A DNA stretch of 64,000 bases. It comes from an uncultured Bacteroidales bacterium. GTDB taxonomy: Bacteria; Bacteroidota; Bacteroidia; Bacteroidales; Muribaculaceae. The notes below the pieces were generated by a model. The model was not told the DNA's origin. It worked only from the letters and a program-made list of their open reading frames with translations, and did not search any database. The position numbers and the translations under genes are program-made. Below, in pieces: positions 17,172 to 27,063 of the stretch. The DNA is taken from the NCBI GenBank assembly GCA_947573135.1, contig CANPDU010000011.1, positions 1 through 64,000 on the forward strand. Reading direction: 5' to 3'. The first letter of the stretch is position 1; each line of letters opens with the position of its first letter.

Positions 17172-19538
17172 TTAATCTACACCCGTCTTCTGATCTGCGG
17201 ACTTTAGCAGACGGTCGCGTTCGATTCTGACTTTCTGACCACCGCCAAAGGCGTACGACAGATCAATACCGAAAGCTCTTCCGGTCATATAATTGTTTTG
17301 CTCTCTGAGCATAGTCGGAAGTGCAGTCACCACTTTGCTGTGATTGTACTTGGTGAAAGGAGAGTTTGCTGTAATTGAGATATTAAGTTTTCCCGATAGG
17401 AAACTTTTGCTTGCATAGAATGAATAAAGTGTCAGTACAGAGCGTGAACTCCACGGGTTCGGAAGATTTTTATAGTAACCATATCTGCATCCTATCCTGA
17501 AGTGATTTGGCAGATAGAAATCAACTCTCGGAGTAATTCTGCAGGTCAGATCATTTTGCCTAAGCTGTGGCGCTACGCTACGCAGCCATCTTTTGCCGAT
17601 ACTCCCGTCCAGAGTCAGTTTAATACAGTTCAACGGTTCATAGTTCAGATACAGGGAGGCTTCAGCCTGATCCGCATCTCCGAAGTTGGAGAAAGTATAT
17701 ATCATTTTATCAATCTCTGTATGATAATCAGAAAGAATGACATCGGTCATGTGGGTATATTGAATTGAAGCGGCAATCGTAAGATTTCTTATCGCAGTCT
17801 GATACCATGTAAGTGCAAACTGATGGTTGTATTGAGCTCTGAGATCGGGATTGCCGCGATTGACGGAATGATCGTTAGAAGAACTTTCAAACGGATTGAA
17901 CATGTCTATTCCCGGTCTGTTGAGGTCGGTAGAGTAGTCAAGATACAGTGAGTTATAGTTATCCGGGCGCCAGAAAACAGATGCCGAAGGGAGAAAATAG
18001 AATCTGTCTCTTTTGTAATCGAGGGTATGGTTTTGGGGTAAATGCATAGAGAAATGATCATAGTTGCTTTTTGCCGAAGCCATACAATAGACATTTCCTA
18101 ACCAACCGGAATAGGTGATATTAAATGCTGCTATATTGTTAGTATATCGCATGTCATTTCCCGGCTGTTCCTGAACATTCCGGTAGGAATAGGATGATTC
18201 GGTATGTCCTTTACGGTATGTATCACTTGCCGTTAATCTTACTGTGTGGTTTAATGACGGGCGGAACAGATATGAGAACAATCCTGTATACGCGTCCAGA
18301 CCGCCGTCGGTACGTTGTTTGAATTCAGGGTATTCCGTGTCACCTGATTTTCTGTTTTGCATCAGATGCCTTCTGTCAGGATTGTATGTATAGTGATAGC
18401 CGACGGTTATTCTCTCTGTCTGGGTGTCATCTTTGAAATAATTACGGTAAATCAGATTGGCTTCCGCTGTGCCTGAAGTGTATTTCGAAAGATTGCTGAT
18501 GAATGTGTCATAAGTTCCTGTGACAGGAAATAATTCAGACTGAACGTTGTTGTCGGTTAAATTTGTCTGTAATATTTGTCCGTGAGCGTCTGCATAAAAA
18601 GTGTTGAGGGTGTCAATTTCCCATTTGAGCATGGCCCGGACGGTGTGACTGTGCCAGTTCCCGTCACCTGTACCATCATTTCTCCAAATATGAGTGGTTT
18701 CGTCGCTTTTGTCCTTCTCGATATAGGTCATATCAAAAGGCTGATGTCTCTGACCGCTCAGATTATAGGTGTAGTTTATGGCCGCATCAACTTTGTTTTT
18801 TCTGATCATACCCATTACGGAACTGTTAGCCGTAGGCTGTGTATTTACGCCGCCGGCGAGATTGAACACATATCCATTCAGAACAGGCTGTTTCAATACT
18901 ATATTCAGAATATACCGTTGTGCATCCGCTCCGAATCTGTTGTCGGGATGCGTGATCACTTCGATTTTAGAGATCGACGAAGCAGGCAGAGATTCAAGAA
19001 AGACTTTCGGCGAAGTCTGCGCCATTTCGTAAGGACGGTCGTTGAGATACAGGCTGAAAGAAGAGGAACCACTGACAGAAATAGTTCCGTTGGCGTCTAT
19101 ATTCACAAGTGGAACATATGATAACGCTTGGAGCGTGTTTTCATTCTGAGCCCGCAGGTTTGCCGCCATATTGTAGCTTATTCCTGCGTCTGTCTGGTTA
19201 ATCAGTCTACCTACCACAGCCACTTCATGTAACTCAATGGCTCCGGGCGTCAGAGCTACGGTTACAAGACTATCCGGAACTGATGAAATATTTATATCTT
19301 TTTCATTCATCCCAAAACCGCTGACTTTGAGTTTCAGAGGCAAAGAGCGCGGTGTAAAAGAGTATGAGCCGTCTTCATCTGCCATGCCCCCGGTTATTGT
19401 ATCAGCATATTCCACTGCGATTGTCGCAAATGGAATTGGTTCTAAGGTTGTATCCTCAATTATACGGAGGTTGATTTCTTGTGTGCCGCCTGCTGCGGCA
19501 GTGATTATAGCTATGGCCAGTGTTATGATACTTTTCAT
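17172..19538 (-). CDS. Outer membrane receptor with CarboxypepD_reg-like and OMP_b-brl_3-type barrel
   Basis: 788 residues from the ATG at 19538, which opens a clear signal peptide (MKSIITLAIAIITAAAGG); an upstream start at 19604 has no signal and is rejected. A carboxypeptidase-regulatory-like beta domain (about 25-105) precedes a plug-like region with VSGSSSFSLYLNDRPY and SISKIEVITHPDNRFGADA, then a long C-terminal barrel rich in aromatic strands, ending in the region SYAFGGGQKVRIERDR. It lacks the SusC signature and has no SusD partner, so it is of the general outer-membrane beta-barrel family 3 (TonB receptor-like) rather than a glycan importer. It is divergent from a kinase/regulator pair that may control it. 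Its ligand is unknown. Confidence 0.82.
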   Translation of the reverse strand: MKSIITLAIAIITAAAGGTQEINLRIIEDTTLEPIPFATIAVEYADTITGGMADEDGSYSFTPRSLPLKLKVSGFGMNEKDINISSVPDSLVTVALTPGAIELHEVAVVGRLINQTDAGISYNMAANLRAQNENTLQALSYVPLVNIDANGTISVSGSSSFSLYLNDRPYEMAQTSPKVFLESLPASSISKIEVITHPDNRFGADAQRYILNIVLKQPVLNGYVFNLAGGVNTQPTANSSVMGMIRKNKVDAAINYTYNLSGQRHQPFDMTYIEKDKSDETTHIWRNDGTGDGNWHSHTVRAMLKWEIDTLNTFYADAHGQILQTNLTDNNVQSELFPVTGTYDTFISNLSKYTSGTAEANLIYRNYFKDDTQTERITVGYHYTYNPDRRHLMQNRKSGDTEYPEFKQRTDGGLDAYTGLFSYLFRPSLNHTVRLTASDTYRKGHTESSYSYRNVQEQPGNDMRYTNNIAAFNITYSGWLGNVYCMASAKSNYDHFSMHLPQNHTLDYKRDRFYFLPSASVFWRPDNYNSLYLDYSTDLNRPGIDMFNPFESSSNDHSVNRGNPDLRAQYNHQFALTWYQTAIRNLTIAASIQYTHMTDVILSDYHTEIDKMIYTFSNFGDADQAEASLYLNYEPLNCIKLTLDGSIGKRWLRSVAPQLRQNDLTCRITPRVDFYLPNHFRIGCRYGYYKNLPNPWSSRSVLTLYSFYASKSFLSGKLNISITANSPFTKYNHSKVVTALPTMLREQNNYMTGRAFGIDLSYAFGGGQKVRIERDRLLKSADQKTGVD

Positions 19539-19689
19539 ATTTCGTTTAATTAAAATCTGATGCAAAATTACCGTCCCATGCCCATAGCGCTCCGATATAA
19601 TCATTACTCAAACATTATGGAATTATTACTGAATTATTACTGAGGCTCATTTTATTGATTGTGAAGCGCAACTTACTGGGAATTTTAAG

Positions 19690-19697
19690 TAATTTTG
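19690..19697 (+). promoter_or_regulatory. Possible -7 box directly at the kinase start
   Basis: TAATTTTG matches the -7 consensus and ends four bases before the ATG at 19702. No good TTTG stands 19-21 bases upstream. If used, the mRNA would begin at or next to the start codon. A minus-strand -7 box (19563-19570) faces the receptor gene, also without a -33 partner. Confidence 0.4.
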
Positions 19698-19701
19698 TTC
19701 T

Positions 19702-21195
19702 ATGGCAAAGGATATTAGAATCATTTATATAGTGTCAATCATAACAATAGTCGCCTTTCTGTGCATGCAGTTTTATTGGCTGTACAACCGTTATGAATAT
19801 TCCATCCGCGAATATCAGGGAACAGTCACCGAGAATGTACAAGAAGCTATGAATGACTATTACCGTTATCGAGACAACCATGTCAGTAAAGAATGGTCAG
19901 GCAAAGCCTACAGGAATCTTTCGCAATATTCAATGGGATATCAAACGGATGAAGCCGGGAAACGGCATCATATTGTATCTGTAACCGCCTGGCGCTTCAA
20001 ACCGTGGCGTGTCCTTGGGGTTGATGCTGATACGCCTCTGTCTGATGCTGAAGTTCAGATGGCATTGCAACTGGTCAGAGAAAGCCGTGGCGGTGAAATT
20101 GATTCGGTTTATGTCAGTGAAGCCGCCGATGATTCTCCAAATGAAGCAGCGACATGGAGTGCAGCGGAGGCCGTGGCTGTAGAGTTCAAGAATCCATTTG
20201 TAGTATCGGGTATCGACTCTTTGTTGGCAAAGCGAGGAATTGATGCACAAGTGACACTCGCGAATACTGCAAAAATAGAATGGGAGAGGACTATAAAAAT
20301 CAATTCTTCGATTTTCAATCCGACAGTCACAATAATTATTCCATATTCCCCTCTTGAGAAAAAAAGTGTTGAGATAAGATGCGCAGTTCCGGCAAGTCAT
20401 CTTTTGCATAAAATGTATGGGACCCTCGTTATAGTCGTATTAATCTCCATTTTGCTGATTGTGTGTCTTTTATGGCAATTCAAGATTATATTCCGTCTCG
20501 ATCGTCTGGATAAAATGCGCAATGATTTTGTCTCCACAATGGTACATGAGTTGAAACGTCCTGTGTCCACATTAAAAATGTGTGTATCCAGTCTTCGCAA
20601 CCATGAAATGATGGCTGATCCTGAAATTAGGGAAGAAATACTTATTGAGGCCAAAGATGGTCTTGATCTGCTTTCGACATACTTTTCCAAGATGCGGGAT
20701 CTAACTTTCAATAACAGCGAACAGATTCCGCTGAGTTGCGAGACAATTGTACTGCCGCAATTGATCGACGCAGTCATATGCAAGATGACCATTCCAACGG
20801 GGAAGCAAATCACTTTCGATGTCAGGGGGAATGATGATCTCGAAATATTTGCGGACAAGACCCACATCTCCAATGTGTTGATAAACCTTATTGAAAATGC
20901 TATAAAATATTCAGGTGAGGCCGTAAAAGTAACCATAAGCGCAACAAAAAATAGTAACGGGTCTGTTTCGATATGTGTAGGGGATAACGGCAACGGTATT
21001 CCTCAAGCCGACCTTGGCAAAATATTCTCAAGGTACTACAGAGGAAGCGCGGCGAGTACAGATATCCCCGGTCTGGGCCTCGGACTGGCATATGTAAAAT
21101 TGTTGGTCGAGGCACATGGTGGCACCATTTCGGTAAACAGTAAAACCAATGGGGTACAGAAAGGCACTCAGTTTTTAATCAATATTCCGCAATGA
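19702..21195 (+). CDS. Sensor histidine kinase, RprX-like
   Basis: 497 residues. The first membrane helix is near 8-28 and the second near 238-260, enclosing a periplasmic sensor of about 210 residues. The H-box holds His282 in MVHELKRP; Arg replaces the more usual Thr next to Pro. The ATPase domain has NLIENAIKYS, GDNGNGI and GLGLGLAYVKLL. The order and size resemble RprX earlier in the window (His292), so the two are paralogues within the same subfamily. Its stop overlaps the regulator start by four bases (ATGA at 21192-21195), so translation is coupled. Divergent placement from the receptor at 17172 suggests a sensor-target relation. Confidence 0.88.
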   Translation: MAKDIRIIYIVSIITIVAFLCMQFYWLYNRYEYSIREYQGTVTENVQEAMNDYYRYRDNHVSKEWSGKAYRNLSQYSMGYQTDEAGKRHHIVSVTAWRFKPWRVLGVDADTPLSDAEVQMALQLVRESRGGEIDSVYVSEAADDSPNEAATWSAAEAVAVEFKNPFVVSGIDSLLAKRGIDAQVTLANTAKIEWERTIKINSSIFNPTVTIIIPYSPLEKKSVEIRCAVPASHLLHKMYGTLVIVVLISILLIVCLLWQFKIIFRLDRLDKMRNDFVSTMVHELKRPVSTLKMCVSSLRNHEMMADPEIREEILIEAKDGLDLLSTYFSKMRDLTFNNSEQIPLSCETIVLPQLIDAVICKMTIPTGKQITFDVRGNDDLEIFADKTHISNVLINLIENAIKYSGEAVKVTISATKNSNGSVSICVGDNGNGIPQADLGKIFSRYYRGSAASTDIPGLGLGLAYVKLLVEAHGGTISVNSKTNGVQKGTQFLINIPQ

Positions 21196-21872
21196 CAAAG
21201 AAATTCAAAATACTTTTGGTTGACGATGATGTAAAAAGTTCAATGCTGCTTAAGCGGTTTATTGAAACGGAAGGGTATGAGGTGCATTTTGCGCCGGACG
21301 GTCTGACGGGACTCGAAATGTATCGGAAAATATCTCCCGACCTGATTCTGCTGGATATTAATATGCCGGGAATGAACGGTTTTGAAATGGCACAAACTAT
21401 CCGAAGCACAGACAAACACGTAATTATTTTTTTTCTCACAGACCGCACGGAAAAGGCCGACAGACTTTTTGGATTCTCGCTTAAGGGCAATGACTACATC
21501 CCTAAGCCTTTCTATCCCGAGGAACTTATAGCCAAAATCAACGAGCGCTTTGAATCGGAGATGCTTAATGTTGATAAAGAATATCGACTTGGAGCGACCC
21601 TTTTTCAGCCAAACCTGTCGGCAATCACATACAACGGTGAATCACATTCTATTACAGTACGTCAAAGTGAAATACTGACATTACTCGCCGAAAATACTGG
21701 ATGTGTAGTCGATCGCAACTATATTCTGCAACAGATCTGGGGAGATGTCAGTTATTCAAATTCACTTGCTCTAAACGTACAGATTACCTATCTGCGGCGA
21801 CTCCTCTTCGATCCGTCTCTTTCAATCATAAACATCAAAAAGAAAGGTTATATTCTTCAGATAAAACAGTAA
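21192..21872 (+). CDS. OmpR-family response regulator, RprY-like
   Basis: 226 residues: receiver with DDD at 11-13, phospho-acceptor Asp55 in LLDINMPGMNGF and Lys in IPKPF, then an OmpR-type winged helix with the recognition region SYSNSLALNVQITYLRRLL. The usual LTA after the Thr switch strand is LTD (FFLTDRT), and the usual GADDY is GNDY. It partners the kinase encoded just before it. It shares the RprY design but is clearly diverged, arguing for an old duplication rather than a recent one. A shared terminator lies at 21923-21966. Confidence 0.88.
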   Translation: MTKKFKILLVDDDVKSSMLLKRFIETEGYEVHFAPDGLTGLEMYRKISPDLILLDINMPGMNGFEMAQTIRSTDKHVIIFFLTDRTEKADRLFGFSLKGNDYIPKPFYPEELIAKINERFESEMLNVDKEYRLGATLFQPNLSAITYNGESHSITVRQSEILTLLAENTGCVVDRNYILQQIWGDVSYSNSLALNVQITYLRRLLFDPSLSIINIKKKGYILQIKQ

Positions 21873-21922
21873 AGGTATTATTTCCGATCACTAAAGTTCA
21901 GCGGACAATAATAGTTAAAAAC

Positions 21923-21966
21923 AACCCTCAGTCAGGGAGCTGAAATAGGTCACCTGACTGAGGGTT
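21923..21966. terminator. Bidirectional terminator, 14-bp perfect stem
   Basis: Arms 21923-21936 and 21953-21966 are exact reverse complements with a 16-base loop, sitting between convergent genes. On the minus strand it is followed by TGTTTTTAACT, a better T run than on the plus strand. Confidence 0.75.
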
Positions 21967-21992
21967 AATAATATTATGTGAAGAAATATTTT

Positions 21993-24900
21993 TTACTTCT
22001 TGCTGTCGATTTCGCGAAGGAGTTCTTCGACTGCAGTACGCAGCTGGGCGTCTTCTCCACGGACAACAGTCGCCGGATCATTGGCAACTTTTATGTCCGG
22101 CTCAAGCTGTTGGTTCTCGAGGAATGATCCGTCGGCAAGACGATAGCCTACGACAGGAATACCGAAAATCAGTGACGGATCCTGCATCGTCACCCAGTTG
22201 ACTGATGTCATGGTTCCGGGCACTGGCATGCCGACAAGTTTTCCGAGTCCCTGATGGCTGTATACCCAGGGTGTGCCGTGAGCATTGGAATAGCAGGCTT
22301 CGCTCATGACCATTATCGACGGTTTGTTCCATCGGCGTGACGGCATGTCGCAGGTCTTGTCGCCGCGTATTTCCTGAGTGAAGTATTTGTTTCCGCTGAA
22401 AAGTATCTCGATATCTTCGTGCAGACGGCCGCCGCCGTTCCAGCGGATGTCGATGACGATGCCTTCCCGGTCGTTATATTTGCCCAGTACGTCAGAATAG
22501 ACTTTTCGGAATGAATCGTCACCCATTGACTTGATGTGCACGTAGCCAAGACGTCCGCCGCTGAGGCTGTCGACCTGTGCCGCACGTGCCTTGACCCAAC
22601 GGTCGTAGAGCAGATTGTTCTGAGTGCCGGCAGAGACGGGAAGTACGACTTCTTCAATGATGCGTCCGTCGGCCGGGTTGTAGAATGCGACAAGCGTTTT
22701 TTTGCCGATCTTGTTGTTGAGCGCCGAGATATAATCCGAGTTGAATGCGACCGGCTGGCCGTCAATACTGTCTATGATATAGCCGGCACGCAGTTCTGAC
22801 GATGCGCGGTCGAAAGGTCCCTTCTCGATGACTTCGGCGACTTTAAGACCGTTGCCCTGATAGTTGAGATCGAATATTAGGCCAAGAGCAGCCGTGCGGT
22901 CGTCTGACAGAGATGACGAGCGGCCTGAGTAGCGTCCGCCGGTGTGGCTGACATTGAGTTCGCCGAGCCATTCGCTGACCAGTTCGGCAAAATCATAGTT
23001 GTTGTTGATATGCGGCAGGAATTTGCGGTATGCTTCTGTCATCATCGGCCAGTCTACGCCGTGCAGATCGGGTGTATAGAAGCGTTCCTTTACTTCACGT
23101 GAGATATTGTCGAACAGGAAGTTTCGTTCGGCAGCCGGATCAAGATCCATAGTGGCCTTGGTCGTGATTGCCGTCATCTTGTCTGTCTTCGGGTCGAGCT
23201 TTTTCATCGATGAACCGAAGATGAATAAGGTCTTGCCGTCTGACGATGAGTCAAATGATGATCCGTCTACATTACCGACGAGTTTGACTTCGTCTTTGCG
23301 GAGACCGATTTTCCAAAGCTGTTTTTTGTCCGGACCTTTGCTGATATAATACAGTGTCTCGCCGTCGTCCGTGATGATGTATGATGAGAGATCGGACGAC
23401 ATGGGGGTGAGACGCATCACACGATCCTCTATCCCGTCAAGTTCTACATTGATTGTCTTGACGTCGGCATCTTTTTCCTTGTCATCCTTTCCGGCATCTT
23501 TCTTTGTGCCTTTACCTGAGTCTTTTTTGTCTGAGGTTTTCTTGTTTTTCTTGTCAAGATCTTTTACTATGGCGTAGTCTTCCGGCGACAGTCTGAAACG
23601 GTCATAAGAGTCGCGGTTGAGGAATACGATCATGACATCCATTTCCGACCCCCACGAGGCGTGGTTGCGCATTCCGTAACGCTCTGACGCGAATATCAGT
23701 GCGTTGCCGTCCATCGCCCATCGCGGTGCCTGATCAAAGTATCCGCTGTTTGTAAGATTGGTCATCGAACCGTCCTCGACATTGATGATCGCTATGTCGT
23801 AATACGGATCATGCATTCTGTCGACGATTTCCAGGGCGATCCAACGCGAATCGGGTGACCATGTGTAGCTGAAGCCTCCGCCGCGCTGGCGATGGGTTGA
23901 GCCGTCGGTCAGTTCTGTTACTTTGCCTGTTGCCATGTCCATGACAGCGAGTTTGGTGCGGTCGAGGATAAACGCGAGCTTTTTGCCGTCGGGCGAGAGT
24001 TCGGCCATCATGCGCTCATGTTTGTCGGGCTTGAAGAGCGGCTCTTCCTTTATCAGAGTCGCATTGGCGAAATTAGGTTCGTCGCCTTCCCTGGCAATGG
24101 TCGCCCGGTAGATGTTGAATTTGCCGTCGCGCTCCGACGTGTAGATCAGAGCTTTTGAATCCGGCGACCACGATACTGAGCCTTCTGCTTCAGGTGTCGA
24201 GGTGATCTGCTTGGTCGTCGGATATTCTACAGAAGTGACAAATACGTTGCCACGATATATGAATGCTACAGACTTGCCGTCGGGAGAGGCTACAGCTCCG
24301 CGTGCTCCGCTGACATTGAGACGGCGTGTCGGGTTGGTGTCGCTGTCTATAAGGCTTACTGCGACTTTAGAAGGTGTGGAGCCGGCTTTCATTGTGTAAA
24401 GTTCTCCGTCATATGTAAAGGCTATAGTCCCGTCGTTTGCGCGCGACAGGAAACGGACAGGGTGGGTGGCGAACGACGTAAGAGCTTTTGCGTTGCCCGG
24501 AGCTTCTAATGTCGCTTCATATACGTTGACCGTCGATCCGTTGCGTTCGCTCAGAAACAGAAAGGTTGTTCCCTCTGCCGCCACAGGATTGGTGTCTTCG
24601 CCTCCGCGAGCCGTAAGATTGGTATGCCGGCCGCTTTTGGCGTCGTATAGCCATATGTCGCGTGTTACTGACGAAGTATGGTGTTTGCGCCATTCGTCTT
24701 CATGACCTTTGACATCCTGATAGATAAAAGATCCGTCCGATCCCGCAACGAAGCTCACAGATCGGGCAGGGGTGGCGAGCAGCTGCGTGAGGGCGCCTCC
24801 CGCGGCAGGAACTGAATAAAGTTCGGTCATGCGTGATGTAGGGAACACGGCGCTTTCTGCCGGATCCTGAATTGAGGCAGAGAAAAGCACGCTCTTGCCG

Positions 24901-25247
24901 TCGGGCGAAAATGACTCGGGAATCTCGGATGCGGAGTTGAAAGTCAGTCTCTCCGGGGCGCCTCCGGCTGCGTCTACGACATAGACGTCAAAGTTGCCCG
25001 CCGCGTCGCCGGCGAAAGCCAGACGACGGCTGTCGGGACTCCAGACCGGATTGGCCTCATAGTCCGGGGTGACTGTCACGCGTGTTGCCTGACCGCCTGA
25101 AACTGGTACTGTCCGTATATCACCTTTATATGTAAAGGCAATGCGGCTGCCGTCGGGCGAGATTTTTGCGTCGCGCATCCAAAGCGGAGTGACAGCCGAA
25201 ACGGCCAACGGTGCTAAGAGCGCTAACGGGATAAGAAATTTTTTCAT
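21993..25247 (-). CDS. Tricorn-like S41 protease with beta-propeller and PDZ domain
   Basis: 1084 residues from the ATG at 25247, which starts a signal peptide (MKKFLIPLALLAPLAVSA); the longer frame to 25286 adds a hydrophilic tail and is rejected. The first ~550 residues are WD40/TolB-like propeller repeats with recurring SPDG/SPDS motifs, followed by a Lys/Asp-rich linker (KKNKKTSDKKDSGKGTKK), a second propeller-like part, a PDZ region near LRAGYIIDSIDGQPV, and an S41 protease core with the nucleophile Ser near 987 in MSEACYSNAHG. It is a periplasmic or cell-surface peptidase probably cutting oligopeptides. It is convergent with the kinase/regulator pair. A -7 box without -33 partner lies at 25292-25299. 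Confidence 0.9.
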   Translation of the reverse strand: MKKFLIPLALLAPLAVSAVTPLWMRDAKISPDGSRIAFTYKGDIRTVPVSGGQATRVTVTPDYEANPVWSPDSRRLAFAGDAAGNFDVYVVDAAGGAPERLTFNSASEIPESFSPDGKSVLFSASIQDPAESAVFPTSRMTELYSVPAAGGALTQLLATPARSVSFVAGSDGSFIYQDVKGHEDEWRKHHTSSVTRDIWLYDAKSGRHTNLTARGGEDTNPVAAEGTTFLFLSERNGSTVNVYEATLEAPGNAKALTSFATHPVRFLSRANDGTIAFTYDGELYTMKAGSTPSKVAVSLIDSDTNPTRRLNVSGARGAVASPDGKSVAFIYRGNVFVTSVEYPTTKQITSTPEAEGSVSWSPDSKALIYTSERDGKFNIYRATIAREGDEPNFANATLIKEEPLFKPDKHERMMAELSPDGKKLAFILDRTKLAVMDMATGKVTELTDGSTHRQRGGGFSYTWSPDSRWIALEIVDRMHDPYYDIAIINVEDGSMTNLTNSGYFDQAPRWAMDGNALIFASERYGMRNHASWGSEMDVMIVFLNRDSYDRFRLSPEDYAIVKDLDKKNKKTSDKKDSGKGTKKDAGKDDKEKDADVKTINVELDGIEDRVMRLTPMSSDLSSYIITDDGETLYYISKGPDKKQLWKIGLRKDEVKLVGNVDGSSFDSSSDGKTLFIFGSSMKKLDPKTDKMTAITTKATMDLDPAAERNFLFDNISREVKERFYTPDLHGVDWPMMTEAYRKFLPHINNNYDFAELVSEWLGELNVSHTGGRYSGRSSSLSDDRTAALGLIFDLNYQGNGLKVAEVIEKGPFDRASSELRAGYIIDSIDGQPVAFNSDYISALNNKIGKKTLVAFYNPADGRIIEEVVLPVSAGTQNNLLYDRWVKARAAQVDSLSGGRLGYVHIKSMGDDSFRKVYSDVLGKYNDREGIVIDIRWNGGGRLHEDIEILFSGNKYFTQEIRGDKTCDMPSRRWNKPSIMVMSEACYSNAHGTPWVYSHQGLGKLVGMPVPGTMTSVNWVTMQDPSLIFGIPVVGYRLADGSFLENQQLEPDIKVANDPATVVRGEDAQLRTAVEELLREIDSKK

Positions 25248-25329
25248 CGGATTGATATGTTTATTTGTTGTTTTGTCTAAGGTCATTTATTCAAATTTAC
25301 TGTTTTTTTCTGACAAGTAAGATTATTAG

Positions 25330-25361
25330 GTTGTAATACTGATAAATTTTCAATAATTTTG
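25330..25361 (+). promoter_or_regulatory. Putative promoter for the transporter group
   Basis: GTTG (25330-25333), 20-base spacer, TAATTTTG (25354-25361). Start near 25368, leader about 14 bases. Confidence 0.5.
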
Positions 25362-25381
25362 TAAGCTTACAAATTGATTAT

Positions 25382-26761
25382 ATGTCTGTAAAATCACAAT
25401 TCGGATCGAAAATAGGACTTATTGCCGCAACAGTAGGCTCTGCGATAGGGCTTGGCAATGTATGGCGTTTTCCGGCTGAGACTCAGGCTAATGGTGGCGC
25501 GGCGTTTCTATTACTATATATAATATGTGTGTTCATTCTGGGTGTACCTGTGATGTTGGCCGAATTCTCACTGGGTCGTAGTGGCCGTAGTGATGCTGTC
25601 GGTGTGTTCCGTCGTTTGTCACCGGGCAAAGCGTGGTGGCTTGTCGGAGCTTTTGCCATACTCGCGTCATACCTTATACTCAGTTATTATATGGTTGTGG
25701 CTGGCTGGACTGCCGAATATCTGTGGCAGTCGATTACTGGAAACCTTTATGACACAGGTGCGATTATTGAGAAGAGCGGAGACATTGCGGCCGCTGATGC
25801 CATATTTGCCAAGCGTATGGATCAGTATATCTGTTCTGATATTTCTCCGCTGGTTTTTACATATATAGTAATCGCTATCAACATCTTTGTGCTGCTTGGT
25901 GGTGTGCAAAAGGGTATCGAACGACTTTCCAATGTCATGATGCCTCTGCTGTTTGTCCTTTTGCTGGCTCTGTGTGCCGTGACCCTCAGTTTGCCCGGAG
26001 CCGCCGACGGTCTGAAATTCTTCCTGGCTCCCGACTTTTCGAAAATTGATGCTTCGACGGTTATCAACGCTCTCGGCCAGACATTTTTCTCGCTGTCGCT
26101 TGGCATGGGTATATTGATTACCTACGCCTCATATTATCCGGCAGACACACGTCTGACGCGCACATCAGTCATCGTTTCGCTGATGAGTCTGCTTGTGGCG
26201 GTTATGATGGGGTTTATCATTTTTCCGGCAGTCACTACTTTTGGCCTTGACCGTCAGCCGCTCGAAGGCGCCACACTCGTATTTGTCACGTTACCCGAAG
26301 TTTTTGCAAGAATGCCGGCCTCTGATGTTTGGTCAGTAATTTTCTTCCTCTTGCTTTTTGTCGCAGCGCTGACTTCGACTGTTTCGATCGCCGAAGTCTC
26401 CATAGCTTTTATGCAGGACCGCTTTCATATGTCGCGTGTGCGTGCATGTCTTGTCGTAATGATGCCTTTGTTTGTTCTCAGTGCAGTGTGCTCGCTTTCA
26501 TTCGGATCGCTCAGCGACATAAAGATCATGGGTATGACGATATTTGACTCACTTGATGTCTTCACGACCAATGTCCTTCTGCCTTTGGTGTCAATGGGAG
26601 TGTGTGTTTATGTCGGCTGGTTTGCGCCCGGCACTCTGTTGCGTTCGGAACTTACAAACAACGGATCGCTCCGTTCCCGTGTCACAACGGCGGTACTGTT
26701 TATCATACGTTATGCGGCTCCGCTGCTTATTGCTGCTATAATGGTTTCTAAATTTATATGA
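25382..26761 (+). CDS. Sodium-dependent transporter, NSS/SNF family
   Basis: 459 residues with about eleven to twelve membrane helices. The first helix carries the family signature GSAIGLGNVWRFP with an unwound sodium/substrate site, followed by NGGAAFLLLY. These LeuT-fold proteins import amino acids or related amines with sodium. The substrate cannot be told. It heads a tight three-gene unit: its stop overlaps the next start by four bases (ATGA at 26758-26761). Confidence 0.9.
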   Translation: MSVKSQFGSKIGLIAATVGSAIGLGNVWRFPAETQANGGAAFLLLYIICVFILGVPVMLAEFSLGRSGRSDAVGVFRRLSPGKAWWLVGAFAILASYLILSYYMVVAGWTAEYLWQSITGNLYDTGAIIEKSGDIAAADAIFAKRMDQYICSDISPLVFTYIVIAINIFVLLGGVQKGIERLSNVMMPLLFVLLLALCAVTLSLPGAADGLKFFLAPDFSKIDASTVINALGQTFFSLSLGMGILITYASYYPADTRLTRTSVIVSLMSLLVAVMMGFIIFPAVTTFGLDRQPLEGATLVFVTLPEVFARMPASDVWSVIFFLLLFVAALTSTVSIAEVSIAFMQDRFHMSRVRACLVVMMPLFVLSAVCSLSFGSLSDIKIMGMTIFDSLDVFTTNVLLPLVSMGVCVYVGWFAPGTLLRSELTNNGSLRSRVTTAVLFIIRYAAPLLIAAIMVSKFI

Positions 26762-27063
26762 CTATGTCGAGGTTCAGACTTACGGCCGGCGAACTCCTTT
26801 CTCTTTTAGCTCTTTTGATCGTAATATCGTTCATTGCTGCTGTGCTCCTTATCCGGAGCTGGGGGGCAGATACGGCCATACACCGATCCGCTGACAGTTG
26901 CGACAGCCTGACCACTATGATTGAGGTTGCGGAGTCCAACCGCAACGATTCTACCGGGCTACACCATTCTGACAGTAAAAAGAAGGATAGGAAGAAAAAT
27001 ACTCCGGCGCGACGTCTGAATCCGGTAGGACGAAATTATCTTGATGAATCTGCCGATGAATAA
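26758..27063 (+). CDS. Small single-pass membrane protein
   Basis: 101 residues, from the ATG overlapping the transporter stop (a second ATG six bases on is possible). A membrane helix (LLSLLALLIVISFIAAVLLI) near 13-33 is followed by a charged tail with a KKKDRKK cluster. The tail ends NPVGRNYLDESADE. No known family comes to mind. Start and stop overlap both neighbours, so it is almost surely translated with them. It might be an accessory to the transporter or the VanZ-like protein. Confidence 0.7.
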   Translation: MTMSRFRLTAGELLSLLALLIVISFIAAVLLIRSWGADTAIHRSADSCDSLTTMIEVAESNRNDSTGLHHSDSKKKDRKKNTPARRLNPVGRNYLDESADE

